In this document: positions 44,201 to 57,300 of the stretch, one piece after another
Position numbering within the stretch: position 1 is the first letter of the stretch
Layout: every line of letters begins with the position of its first letter
DNA from: Sistotremastrum niveocremeum HHB9708
Taxonomy: Eukaryota; Basidiomycota; Agaricomycetes; Sistotremastrales; Sistotremastraceae
DNA: 64,000 nt
Reading direction: 5' to 3'
NCBI GenBank assembly: GCA_001630475.1
Contig: KV419405.1
Coordinates: forward strand, 421,396 to 485,395
Program-made: the position numbers and the translations under genes
The notes under the pieces: generated by a model
Seen by the model: only the letters and a program-made list of their open reading frames with translations
Told to the model about the DNA's origin: nothing
The model's database searches: none

Positions 44201-46405
44201 ATGAGCGGACTGGCAGACGAGCTCTTGGCTGATCTCGATGGCATGTCTGACGAAGATGAAGAGGAAGTACCAGACCAGGCTTCCACCTCTGAAGCACTTC
44301 AGCCACCTCGGGGTGTCAAACGCGAAGCTGGGTCCGATATCGAAATGTCCGGCGACGAGGAAGATGAAGGTGAGGGGGAGAATGAAATTGGAGGCCTGGT
44401 ATTGGAAGGTCAGTATATGTGAAGCTGACTCCAGAAATCACAGCTCACTTAGTGTAGGTGGCGTACGTCCTGCTGATGAACTTGACGAGGAAACCGTTGC
44501 GCAGATGGATTTGATGGGAGTCGAGGATGTGCGGAAGATTGCTAAACTGGAAGGTAGTAAACGAATGAACGACGTGCTCAAAGTGCGTCCCTTTCAGGAT
44601 TATCCTTGCCATATTGACACTGACCTCACCTACAGGAGGTCGAAAAATATACGCAGCATCCCAGCACTTCAGAAGAGATATCCCTCCCAACACATTTGAA
44701 TCCCGAATATAATCTGATTGTCCAAGCCAACAACCTTTCAGTGGATATTGATAATGACATTCTCGTGGTTCACAAGGCAACTCGCTTCGTCCAATCGAAA
44801 TATTGACCAGGTATTGATATTCCTTTCTGTTCCTTTACGTTTAGTTCATCCGAGATCATTACGCCCCAAAGTTTCCTGAACTCGAGCAACTCGTGGCCGA
44901 CCCGACAATGTTCATCAAAGCTGTCCGTAAATTAGGAAACGCTGATGTGAGTCGCTTCGCCGCTCTTGTCGAAGAATTGATACTGAATGATGTCCATTCT
45001 GTAGGACCTGGCCAAAGTAGACCTGGGCGGCATTCTTCCTCCGGCAATTGTGATGAGTGTCGTTGTCACCGCTACGACCACGCCGGGGAAGCCTCTCACA
45101 CAATCAGAATGGCTCTCAGTTGAGAGAGCTTGTGAACTGGCTGATCGCCTCGAAGATGCACGTAGACAGGTAAGCGCTCGTTGTAGGGTCGTCTATGAAT
45201 GGAGTCTGATAATACTTTCAGATTTTCACCTACGTGAGCTCACGAATGAACATTCTTGCTCCCAATCTCTCAGCTATCGTCGGGACTACAACAGCGGCGA
45301 AGCTTTTGGGTGTGGCTGGCGGTTTGAACGCGTTGGCGAAAATGCCCGCTTGCAACGTCCACGTACGTCTCCATATTTAACCATGTAAACTTGTTAGTCC
45401 TGACTCGTTCCAGCTCTTAGGCGCTCAGAAAAAGATAGCGGCTGGCTTTTCATCTGTCACTCAAAATCGACACACCGGCTTCGTCTTTCAATCCGAGTTA
45501 ATACAATCCGCCCCTCCCGACTATCGACTGAAAGCACAGCGAACCGTCGGTGCAAAATGTGTTTTGGCCGCGCGCATGGACATGGAACGGAAAAAGCGAG
45601 ATGGTAGAGTGTTTCGCTTCTCGGCAACCATTCTGCCTGTATCTGACCACGATTATCTTACAGGGAGCTATGGAGAAGAACTGCGAGAGAAAATTGATAA
45701 GCATATTGATCGCTTAGCAGCTCCTCCACCGGCCAAAGTCGTCAAAGCATTACCGATCCCTAACGAAGGACCTAAGAAGCGCCGAGGTGGCAAGCGGTTC
45801 GCGTTTTCTCCACGCACACGAGTCGATCATGTTCTGACAAATCCTTCTTTCTGTTTTTCTTTCGTTCATTCACACAGAGCCCGAAAAGCCAAAGAAGCCT
45901 ATGCTCAGACGGAGCTCCGAAAGCTGCAAAATCGACTGAAATTCGGAGAGGCGGAAGAAGAAGTAGGAGCATTCGACCAAACGAAGGGCATGGGTATGAT
46001 TGGTGTGAGCAGTGGAAAGATTCGGGCTGGTATGGGAGAGGCGAAGAGTCGAGGTAAGCCATTGCAGGTTTCGCGTTCACTCGGCCTTGTCGGCTGATCG
46101 GCCGATGTGTTCTTTCTCTCAGCGAAACTATCCAAAGCCAACAAACTGCGGACAGCCGCTCTTACACGGGCTGCCCAATCATCACAGACATCCGGAACAG
46201 CAACGTCTCTGGTATTTACTCCTGTGCAAGGTAAGGAGTTTCAGTTCTGCATTCGGTGAAGATGATGACTAATCAGTCTCCTCTGCCAGGTCTGGAGTTG
46301 GTTAATCCTGGCCTTGCAGCTCGACGTGTCAAGGAAGCGAACGAACGATGGTTTGCTGCAGGTAATTTTTCATTTGTAGGCGATAAAGGCTCCTCTGCAA
46401 GCTAG
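44201..46405 (+). CDS. PRP31: U4/U6 small nuclear ribonucleoprotein Prp31
   Basis: Spliceosomal protein that bridges U4/U6 and U5 in the tri-snRNP by binding the 15.5K-U4 snRNA complex. The N-terminus is acidic ([20 protein letters not shown]). Recognisable blocks in order: [52 protein letters not shown], then the NOP domain with [52 protein letters not shown] and [16 protein letters not shown]. The basic tail has [18 protein letters not shown] and [15 protein letters not shown], followed by [20 protein letters not shown]. It ends at TAG 46403-46405. About ten short introns interrupt the gene. Confidence 0.94.
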
Positions 46406-46667
46406 TAGTCTAAGTAGGCCGGGAGTAACCCCGTTGGACCCATGATGGTCCAGGGTATCCTGCTCGATCATATTGTCTATCCATCACCTGCAGAGCATAT
46501 GCACTTGTGATGATTTAGCTATGGTACAGTAGTAAACGCAAACGAAAGTATCGCATGTGGAGAAACACGGTTTCGACACTGCCTATGATGATTAATGATA
46601 GCAAGAACAAAGTAATCCACATCCTCCCCAAGATCCTTTTTGTCAGTTTCGAGCACAATCAAGACTC

Positions 46668-47410
46668 TCAAGTCTGACCAGGATGAGCTGTCGCAACTGT
46701 GTCTCCGGTTGTCACATTTTGGGAGACATCAATGAAGCCAGACTGCTTGGGATTCTTGAGGGCGGAACGTTTTGAGCGGTAATCCCGGATGGCTGAGCGG
46801 ATGGCGTCCTCTGCCAGCACTGTAGCAGATCGCTAGTCAGAATCACATCTCGAACTCAAGACTGACTATACACACTTGAACAATGCAGTTTCACAGGGGG
46901 AAGACACAACTCCTTTGCGATTTCCGTGTTTTTGATCATTCCAGCCTCCTCCAACGACAACCCTTTGACCCTCTCGGTCATATAGGAACTTGACGCAATG
47001 GCGCTACCACATCCGAATGTCTTGAATTTGACATCGGATATGATTCCACGTTCATCGACACGGATTTGGAGCTTCATAACGTCTCCACAGCTAGGGGGGC
47101 GGAAGCGTGGGTAAGAAAATTTGACAACGACCACGATAGCGCACTCAAATACTTACGCAGGTGCGCCAACAAGACCTGTCCCAACATCAATATCACCCTT
47201 GGGTAGTGAGCCGACCTAAAAATCAAAGACATTAGCAGCTGAAACTTGCAGGGTGCCTGGTGGGGCTAGAATACTCACATTTCGAGGCGATTCGTAGTGT
47301 GAGATGACTTTTTCATGATATAAGCGGACAAGAGCAGGTCTTGCCAACGCTCTGGAGGCAGTTGAGCGCGAGGCCGAGGCGAGAGCAGTTCGTGAGATGG
47401 AATGAAACAT
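46668..47410 (-). CDS. ISU1: Mitochondrial iron-sulfur cluster scaffold Isu1
   Basis: Scaffold on which the Nfs1 complex assembles [2Fe-2S] clusters in the mitochondrial matrix. The start at 47410 gives a typical presequence, [20 protein letters not shown]. The mature part has [34 protein letters not shown], and the three cluster cysteines in [24 protein letters not shown] and VKLHCSMLAEDAI, as well as the LPPVK site bound by the Hsp70 partner. It ends at 46668. Several introns, all GT/AG. Confidence 0.94.
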
Positions 47411-48195
47411 TGTGGAGGGATGACGAGGGACCGGCGGCAGAGATATCAGATTACATTTGTCTCGGGCGGAGTTTCCTCGAGTTCAAAGTCCGCTTTTCTC
47501 ACGGTCCCTCGATCCCAAATTCGCCGGAGTCATATTTCTATTCGTGATCGGAGAGATGATATCTGATAAGACGAAAAAGGAGTGCTAACGGAAGTCTAGT
47601 ATGCCCTAACCCCAAGAACTTGAACGTGAATCAAAGAGATTGTACCTATATTGCAAAATATCTTTATCGTAGCAGAGCAAGACCCAAAGGTGCTTCGGGG
47701 TACTTAAAAAATTCTGCGACAATTTAACCTGATATAGTGACCAGGTTACACGCCCCCCTCCTGCCAGCAAGACCTCGTGGATAGCAATCCAATATATGCA
47801 CCTAGGATTAAATGATGCAAGGCAACACCAAACTTAGCTCGCGAGTTTGAAAGAAGCAATCACAAGATCAATGTCCGAGCCACACCGACCGACTTCCAAA
47901 CATCTGAAATTCGGCCGAGTAAAATGAAACATGCAGATTGACGCGTCATTGCCGAAAGAGAACGGAATGACTCCTTCTGAGAGCTCAAGGCGCGTGGTAG
48001 CGCCCGCGACTGTGATTTGTGCTAGGGATGTGGAGCAAGGACTGATGTTTTTCAGTGACTTCGAATTTATCTTTGTTTGAGTGCACTTCTAGAGAAAAAG
48101 CACTATCTTATTACACAACTCTGTCGTCACATACATCAGTTTGACTCGCGGATCAAGAAGAACAGGTCGACCACTTTACTCGAATCCTCAATTCT
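47411..48195. other. Intergenic stretch
   Basis: Shared upstream region of ISU1 and downstream region of the F-box gene; no gene seen. Confidence 0.4.
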
Positions 48196-49967
48196 TCAAA
48201 GAAGCAAACCCGGGTAACGACGGTTTCTCAACGCCTCTGCATGATTGAAGCGGAAGCGCATCTTGTACTGCGCATTCGCACAACACCCATCTACCAACAC
48301 AATCAGCGAAGGGAAGGGAAGGAACGCGCCAGGCTTACCAGATTTACGGCATGCGTCCCCAGGCCTCGACGATAATCTACACTTGGTCATCGAAGCAATA
48401 TCAATCACATCTTGATCGCCAACAAATGGGCAACTTATAACAACTATTTCCTCTATCTTTTCCTCGTCCGCGAATGGTGGGTATACCGGTCCGTTTCTGG
48501 CTCGTACAAAATCCACCAGAGCTCGCCCCGAGACTCTGGATGCCCATCTGAGTTCCAATTTTTTGAGAGAGGGACACATCGTCAAACGTCCAGAACCATC
48601 TCTCTTCGCTAAATCCCAGAGGAAAGCATCATCTACGTCGGTGTCGTGTAGATAGAGCGTTTCTAGGAATGGTGAGTTTTCGCAGATGAATCGAGCGGTG
48701 GGTTGGTTGAGGTCGCAATCGTGAATGAAGAGGCTACGCATTGCCACGTTCGACCTCTCTATGAGACTGCGGAGAACACGACTGGTGGGTGTTTCTGCGT
48801 GGCCGAAGGCCAATTGCACCCGATTGTGAAGATGTAGATGCGAAAGCTTCGGCGCGATGAGATTTTCGAGAAAGGCGAATAACGTAGGATCCATCTCGAG
48901 ATCGAGATACTCGAGATTCTCTGCATTAACAGTGGCATCGTTTGGGAGTGATGTAACCCGAGCGTCTGTGTGCATGGAGAAGGCCCGTAAGTTCTGACGT
49001 TCTTCCAAAATAGCCAAAACAGCACTGGCGGAAAATGGAATCCCGTCAGGCTGATCTAGTGTTATGTGCAGGCCCCGTAGCGTCTCTGGAATACATTCTG
49101 GGGTGATCATGGCAGGGACTGAGAGCTTTATAAGGGAGATGTTACCGCAATTCGGTAAGAGAACGGGAAGATCAAAGATGCGTGGAATGTCGTCTCCTTC
49201 GTCTATAGTGGTAACAGCACTGCCGACGTGAAGGTCGACGTCGTTAAGTAGTGGCGCGGGAAGATTGAAAGTGTTGATCAGGCAACGAAAACAGTTGAAG
49301 CTGAGGACATCTAACGCAAAAGATTTGCATTGGCTCCAGTAGGGCAATAGTGCCGCTGTGATGTCGTCGACTGCGGTTTCATCCCGCCACACTGTCAAGG
49401 AGATATACAAAGGCATTTGACGAGCGTGGGTTGCGAAGTGGCGGATGTATTCGGGTCGTCGATTCTTGGAGGCATCGACGCGAATACGGGTCCATAATGT
49501 TGGAGAATTTAAGGCTGCATGTCGCCAACTAGCGCATACATGAGCCAGTTTTAACGGCAAGAGCGGTCTTGGATCAGCTGCGACGCAGAACTCGAAGATC
49601 TTGGTATATAATTCCTATGAGAAAGGTGAGGCGAGTAAATAATGGGCTCGAACAAGATGGGAATACGCAGACACTCACCTCTGGCAACCTTCGCGCCAAC
49701 GTCAGATACGATCTGACGCTTTCGATAGCGTGCTCGTGATGCTGAACCTCGCGCTGTGCCTCTCCGATAAGCTGTTGGAGTTCTCTTATCCTGCTTTCAG
49801 CTTTGCGGATGGCATGGGTGTGCTTGGAGATCTCAGCATCTGCGAGCAAGAAGTCTTCTGTACTTGGTTCACTTCTTCGTCGCGCTGGGTTGTCCCAGGG
49901 GGGTCTATAGAATGATCAGTGAACGCGGTTGTATATGAATGATCGCCAGAGCTTACTGCTTGCTCAT
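48196..49967 (-). CDS. F-box protein with N-terminal coiled coil and LRR-like repeats
   Basis: Likely substrate-receptor subunit of an SCF ubiquitin ligase. A short first exon (MSKQ, start 49967) splices to a coiled coil (HAIRKAESRIRELQQLIGEA..EHAIESV). Then comes the F-box, beginning RLPEELYTKIFEFC across a phase-0 intron and continuing LKLAHVCASWRHAALNSPTL. The last 400 residues show degenerate leucine-rich repeats such as NLEYLDLEMDPTLFAFLENL, MRSLFIHDCDL and FLETLYLHDTDVDD. This architecture belongs to a large expanded agaricomycete family. The target is unknown. The Rbx1 gene lies 3.4 kb away, but there is no reason to infer a specific link. Confidence 0.88.
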
Positions 49968-50774
49968 CGTTGAATCCTCGCCCGTTCCAGAGCCAGTTGG
50001 CTCACTTGAAGAACAGCAAACGGTGCATCGGTCTACTTGATGTTACTAGCATATTCCATCCTGAGGCCGGATTGCCTGTGATGATGCATGATGACTAATC
50101 CAGAGGTCTGGGGTGTCAAGTCCGATATCTCCGGTGGTATCACCAATTTTCTCCTTTCTAGCCTTCAGCTTTGGAAGGACCATCTTTCCAGTAAAATGGC
50201 CACATATTGTCACAGCGATAAATTCGCCCGTCGCAGAAAACATATCGGAGTCCTACATGGTCACCGACGTAAAAAATGAGAGTGGTCGGGGTTTGCGCAT
50301 TTCCGGCAACCGACAGAGGCGCCCTCCGGACACCCTTTCCTCAATCTCCTTTTGCCTCAACGACATCCAACTGAAGGTCACTTCTCCAACAAAGCCAGTT
50401 TAAAACGTATGTTTTATGCCAATTATATGTGCCCTCCCTCTCGCGATGTGGACCCTTGAATTTTGCCTCATTTTGCACGCGACTATTCGTACGCCAGTGA
50501 TGACAACAGAGTGGAATCACGAGTGACCCGATCAATGCAGCTTTGTTCATTCAGCCTCCTATGGAGCTTTATCGAAGAGGTGTACGGGTTACAGAGATGA
50601 TTTCTCAGATACTGCTGAGGCTACGCGCGCAATTCACTTGAACTCCATCTCTCACAATTCCGTCGTCGCGAACAACTCGTCATCGAGGCTCTAATTTGAT
50701 TCTAAGCTCACGAAGTTTTTGCAGGTCGATTCTAGGCTCAGAACTGATATAATTGATTTATCATATCCCAAGAG
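49968..50774. other. Intergenic stretch
   Basis: Divergent upstream region between the F-box gene and SSU72; only short unsupported frames. Confidence 0.4.
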
Positions 50775-52009
50775 ATGACCACGGATCCACGAAGAGCTCG
50801 AGATCCCCGTCTCGCACGCGACCCTCGTCTCCAAGCCCAAGCGCAACAACGAACATCGCAGTCTCCCGTACCCCCAGTTCAACCTGCACCACAAGTCCAA
50901 CCTCCAACTCAGACATTCCCCGCGTATTCATACCCTTCGTCATCGACTGCTGAAATTCCTGGCTTTGGATCTATATTCCCAGATCCTGCTCCTGCAGCAC
51001 CGACGCCGCCTTCACAATCCGTGACGCCGTTGCCAATACATATAACACCTACACCACCCTCCTCGCAACCTCAGCAAAATGAAGTGTCGGATGTCAATGG
51101 CTCAGGTGTTCAAGAGGAAAATATGGAGGGCGTCGAAACTGTACCAACAAAATATAAAGGCCGACCACTATTCTGTGTCGTTTGCGCGAGTAACCAGGTG
51201 AGTCGGCATTGTGTAATTCAGAAGGTCCATCAGAAGGATGTCAACAGACTCAGATACTTTTTAGAATCGCTCCATGGAAGCTCATTCAGTTTTAATGTTA
51301 GTATTACCTCAAAGATAGCTTATGTTCTAGACTGACTTGCCTGCAGGAAAGCGGGCCATCGAGTTATCTCCTCCGGAACTGGATCAGCGGTTCGATTACC
51401 TGGCCCGTCAATCGATAAGCCGAATATATATAGCTTCGGGACTCCGTATGAAGTCATGTACGAGGAGCTGAGTACCAAGGACCCTCGATTGTACGGTTTC
51501 TATTGCTGGTTCTAGTCGGTAACTGAATTGCGGTCAGGTACGCTGCAAATGGTTTGCTTCAAATGCTGGATCGAAATCGAAAAGTGAAAAGAGCGCCTGA
51601 AAGATGGCAGGACAGCAAGCAGATTGCTGATGTCGTTATAACGTGCGAAGAACGATGTTTCGATGCAGTCTGCGAAGGTAATATTCTAGCGCTCGCCTCG
51701 AACGCCACGAAGATGTTGATCGACCGCAATAGATCTGCTGAATCGGGGAGGAGAATTGAATCGGCCGGTACATGTAATCAATGTGGAGATCAAAGATAAT
51801 CATGAAGAAGCCCTGATTGCGGGGCGTGCGATTCTGGATCTTGCAGCAGCGGTGTGTAGGATTGCGCGATGCTAATTAGACTATATCTGACTCTTGGTTC
51901 TTTGCAGATTGAAAAGTCGGAAGATATAGACACAGAAATGGATGGTATAATCCAGGCTCAGCAGGACAAGCATCCTCATCAGATACTGCATGCTGTAGCT
52001 TACTATTGA
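50775..52009 (+). CDS. SSU72: RNA polymerase II CTD phosphatase Ssu72
   Basis: Removes Ser5/Ser7 phosphates from the Pol II C-terminal domain and works in the cleavage/polyadenylation factor. The catalytic CX5R loop reads CASNQNR within [16 protein letters not shown] and is split by an intron after CASNQ (exon 1 ends 51197). Downstream: [57 protein letters not shown], the aspartate-loop region [13 protein letters not shown], then [18 protein letters not shown] and [10 protein letters not shown], ending 52009. The first 130 residues are a Pro/Gln-rich extension beginning with a duplicated [11 protein letters not shown]; this is longer than yeast Ssu72 and looks disordered. Confidence 0.93.
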
Positions 52010-52122
52010 GTTGTGCGAATATAATCAGTCAGGCAAGCGACGCGGTGGGGAGCGTGAGAAAATATGGCGTTATGTGCTCGCCTTCTTCGTGGACTCGACG
52101 TGTGCCTAATTTTCAATCACGC

Positions 52123-52130
52123 TATATAAT
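52123..52130 (+). promoter_or_regulatory. TATA box of the peroxiredoxin gene
   Basis: TATATAAT lies about 63 bp before the ATG at 52193 and only about 110 bp after the SSU72 stop codon, so the promoter is very compact. Confidence 0.55.
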
Positions 52131-52192
52131 ACGCCATGGGATCTGCGTTCAACTCTCACTCCTTTCTTTTCAACTACAACCTCTGACCAAAC

Positions 52193-53110
52193 ATGCCCGC
52201 CGCTCTCAGACTTGGATCCATCGCCCCCGACTTCGAGGCACAGACTACTCAGGTACCCTCCCGTCCTCGTCGCTCTTCGCGTTGTCGAGCAGATCGCTAA
52301 TCTAATCGCATCTAGGGCCCAATCAAATTCCATGAATGGATTGGCGACTCTTGGGCTGTTCTGTTCTCTCACCCCGCAGATTTCACCCCCGTCTGCACCA
52401 CTGAGCTCGGAGAGGTCGCTCGTCGTGCACCTGATTTCGCTGCTCGAGGCGTCAAGATCATCGGACTGAGCGCGAACGGTCTTGAGAGCCACAATGAGTG
52501 GATCAAGGACATCAACGAGGTTGGCTCCAAGATCGCCCCCACCAGCGTTGAATTCCCCATCGTACGTTGTCAATATTTTCGAATTTGAGCGCGATGCTGA
52601 GCATATATGCCCTTAGATCGCCGACCAAGATCGTAAGATCTCTACCTTGTACGACATGCTCGACGCAGTCGACGCCAGCAACGTGGATGCTAAGGGTCAA
52701 CCTTTCACCGTGAGCCCTTCATTATCCCCGATTAGCCAACGTGAGACGATAACTGACTTTTATTGCAGGTCCGCACTGTCTTCGTCATTGACCCCAAAAA
52801 GATCATCCGTTTGACCATCTCCTACCCTGCTCAAACTGGCCGTAACTTCGACGAGATCCTCCGTGTCATTGATTCTCTCCAACTCGGTGACAAGCACAAG
52901 ATTACCACCCCCGTCAACTGGAAGAAGGGAGATGATGTTATCGTTCACCCTGCTGTCTCGAACGACCAGGCTGCTACTCTGTTCCCCGGTTTCAAGACCG
53001 TCAAGGTCTGTTGCTTTCACGTTCAGGCATGAGAATGAACCTCTAATAAAAATCCTTATAGCCTTACTTGAGAACGACCGAGTACCCTGGCCCCAAACCC
53101 GCCGCTGTGT
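52193..53110 (+). CDS. 1-Cys peroxiredoxin (Prx6 type)
   Basis: Thiol peroxidase that reduces hydrogen peroxide and organic or phospholipid hydroperoxides. MPAALRLGSIAPDFEAQTTQ starts at 52193. The peroxidatic motif is HPADFTPVCTTELGE, with the single catalytic Cys, followed by RGVKIIGLSANGLESHNEW and FPIIADQDRKISTLYDMLD. The Prx6-type extension follows (PAQTGRNFDEILRVIDSLQ, TPVNWKKGDDVIVHPAVS, ending RTTEYPGPKPAAV). About 225 residues, with five exons joined in frame. No obvious mitochondrial presequence, so probably cytosolic. Confidence 0.94.
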
Positions 53111-53390
53111 AAATCGGTCTGTTGGTGGAAAAATTGAATACTTGTACTAAGATGCAGACGATATCGCTGTATGGCTACTGTATACTTACACAGACCAAAA
53201 AATAAATATTCCATTTTCTATGAATTTTTGTGCCTTCGGCAGCGCGAGCGCGGCGCAATTGAAACTCCTATAAGACACAAGTCAGAGGCGCCGGCTTGGT
53301 CACCGCGACGGTCTGAAACAACCTCGACAGTCGCGACTCCCACCGCGCCCACTCAACCCTCTATAAAACCTCTCGTGTCCTTTGAAAATT

Positions 53391-53913
<523 letters not shown>

Positions 53914-54302
53914 TTGTCTCGCGAGCTCAGGCTTTTGCGTTGTTCTACTTGTCTTATCAGTCTGCATTTTGTCTTTCGTCCGTTCCTTCGGCAATGTACT
54001 ATCTAGCCCGCCTCGCGCACTCACACAATGACCCAATAAAAATACCGTTACAAGGCTCCAGCATCGCGCCCAAGACCTCTCTGATTCGGAGGAAGACGTC
54101 GAGTCCAGCATGCTCGTGTGATCGCACATCGGACGGCGTGATGGTGGCGATCAATTGCTCGACTTGAAAGGCGATCGACATGCAAGTGCACTGTCGTGAT
54201 CCCTAGCTATAAACCGTTTCTTAGTAAGGAAGCCACAAATCGTTTGTATGAACCCGATTGAACACTCGAGATTAAAATTAGTTTGGATATCTTACATGTA
54301 GA

Positions 54303-57300
54303 TCAAAAACTTCTCAAAGCGATAGTAGGTTTGGTATCCTTGGTCGCTTTTCCTCCGGAGCTGCCACCTATTGCCTCTCGGATAGCATTTTCTAAGACCT
54401 CTTTCTGTTCCGTTTCCAACTTTCCGGTCGCTTCTTTGAACGGCTGAGGCGCAGTGGTCGCTAGCGACACCAGATGATTGACCACCACGCCATGTAGTCT
54501 CTCCATTGGAGAAGTAGCGTCGCCACCGGATTGACGCGTTGGTCCAGAAGGAGAAGACACAAGGAAAATAAGGGTCGGCAAGGCAACTCCAAGGAATCTT
54601 GCGCGATATGCCTCAGGAATAGCGGCGAAGTATGTGACAAAGGCTCGGAGAACCTCTTCCAATGAAGGGAGTAGGGAGTGATTGTCAAATGACGCAGTAG
54701 CACTGGATGCTAAGAAGCTGATAATCCCTGGGACTATGTGCGCTGGGACGATTCGCAGTGCGGGGTTGTTTCCTGGAGCAGAAGAAGCGAGAAGTAGTGT
54801 CTTCACGCAGTAGGCCGCTGTCAGCGAGATCTTAATCGGACAATAATAAATCAGCGCCGTTTTCTTTCAACTCGAAGACCCAATGTCTTACCTCGCCATT
54901 TTCCCTTAGCTTCTGAGAGACCAAAGCACAGAAGTATTCAACAGCCTCTTGACTGAACGGAAATTTAGGAGGTGCAATGGTAAGGATCAGGACGCCAGCT
55001 AGAAGATTGTTCTTGACTTTGTTGTACGATATGATACCTTGTCGACCTCTATATAACCCGTGAGTAACAGGCCTCGATGAGCAAGTAGACAATTACCTCA
55101 TCTCGTCAATTTGCAGAAGACAAGCTGAGAAGAGACCGTGAACTAGTCTAGAGAACTTCGATGACTCATTCGATAGGTGTTCTGCATCTGGCGGAACGTC
55201 GAGGATTGCCTTCAACGATAGCAGTGTGGGACCTGCAAGGTCCATATCAGAGGATTCATCCTTCAAGATTTCTGGTGGGATGGTCGTACTGTGAGTAAAA
55301 GCGGATGGAAGGCGGAACATACATACCTGTATATAAAGCGACAGAAACCGCTCGTACTTCTTCTCTGTAAGATGGGCCCAGACACTGTCCGATGGCAGAA
55401 AATGCTGCGAAGCCACCTTTGATCACGGCAATTCTGTCGGGAAGCCGATTGCCCTCAGTTTCTGAGCAGGAGCATTAATGCCAATCTTTCGATTTGACGT
55501 GAAAGCTTACGCAATAATGGTGTTCGTGGATTGGGAATACTCTGCCTCAGAATGAAGGCACATATTCTCAGGCAATGGGTGATGGGAGATTGGTCCGGAA
55601 GACCGCCTTTCGCGTTGCCATTCCTGAAAGATGATAAGTAAAACGGTAAGATGTTTCTTGGAGGAATCCATACATAAGAAGTTTATTCTGGTCGTTGGTC
55701 TGAGTTCTAGCAAACGCGGACACTACCTCGACGAGATGAGCGTGGACACTAGCAGTCTCTGTCATGGCCATGCGATAACATAAGGAAGTGAATTCCTCGA
55801 AAATCGCGGGTTCCAGTAAAGCCTTCCCAGAATATTCTGGACGAACGAGGCTCTTCAGCAGTGATAAAGCAATGATAGCATTCTCTCGAGATGTTGACGT
55901 CGATGTCGCATCGGCAGATGTATGAGCAAGTGATTCGTATACCAGACCGAATAGCACGAAGAAAAGGGCAGTTGGCTCTGCCCGATCCGTTCTAGGCTTG
56001 ACTGTCGAGCCACTCTCAATGGATTCGTGGCCCTCCATAGCAGCCAGTATGGTTGGCTCTCCATCGGCCATGACGTTGCTCACAGCCAGAAGGATTCGCA
56101 GCCACGCTTTCTCGTAATACTGATTACATCGTCAATGGCTGCACTCCGCACGCATGACTGGAATTTTCTTACTGGAAGGAGGACATCCCGCCCAAGACCC
56201 ACGTACGCAGCATCTGTAGCACTGTTCGAGGTGTCTTGAAGCATCTCCGAGTCTCCTCGGATGCTGGCACAATCACGAAGTGAAGACATCCACAAAAAGC
56301 TCAAAGATGATCGATAGGGACCAACAACATCCTTCAAGTAGGATTGCTGTGAGCTCGAAATCTCGAGTTCCGCCCAGGCTGTCACTGTAGCTATCCTTAA
56401 CATCACCGATGCATTCGGGCTCAGTTCGGGGGCGTCTCCGATAGACAGCATGCCACTTTCTAGACTTATAGTAAGCGTATTGTCCACTAGTATAATAGGT
56501 ATATCTTACGTTTACATTGTTCCAAAGCTGAAGTCAGCAGTCGCAGTATTCGCCCCATCCGAGAGACGTCCTTGACAACACCAGAGCCTACGAAGACTGC
56601 GCATACCTGGATCGCTGAGGCCAGGATCTCTGGGGTTGAATCAGAGGAGAAGGCGGGTGTGAGTGCGGCGGTGATTGGAGCTTGGTGTTGTTCAAGGAGT
56701 AGGGCTTCGGGGTAATCGGGATCAGGAGACGCAGCAAACACCTATCAGTGAATATAAGCGGACAATAAACCCGACGCTCATAGACACAAACCTCAATAAT
56801 ATCACGTAGGACGACCAATCCTTCCAGCCGAATTTCAGTCACGTAGGCAGCTGACGCAGTGAATGCAGTTTTGATAAGATCTGCCACTCTGGTCACCAGA
56901 AGCGACGAAAAAGGGATCCCATGCTGTTTAGCATAAGTCAAGTCGAAGTTCTCGCGCTTCCCAGATTGCCAGACGATTGTGCAGATGCTGTGTAAACATT
57001 GAAGTGCGAAAAGTTGTGTCCGCCAACGGGACATCAGATTGGAACTTGACGCATCGGTGTCCGCACTCAATGCCTGCCCTTCTTCGTCTTGTAATATACC
57101 CGCTTTCGATGAAAGATCGACCACTTGTTGTGATGCAGTAGTCCGCGACATAATGCGTTGGCAGAGATCGATCCATGCAGAGGGATTGAGGATAACAGTT
57201 TGCTGGAGCCAGCTTGCGATAACGTTCCGGACTCCGTCGATCGTTGAATCATCATCAAGCATCCGGAAGAGGTCTTGAACCAATTGATCTCCTCCGACCT

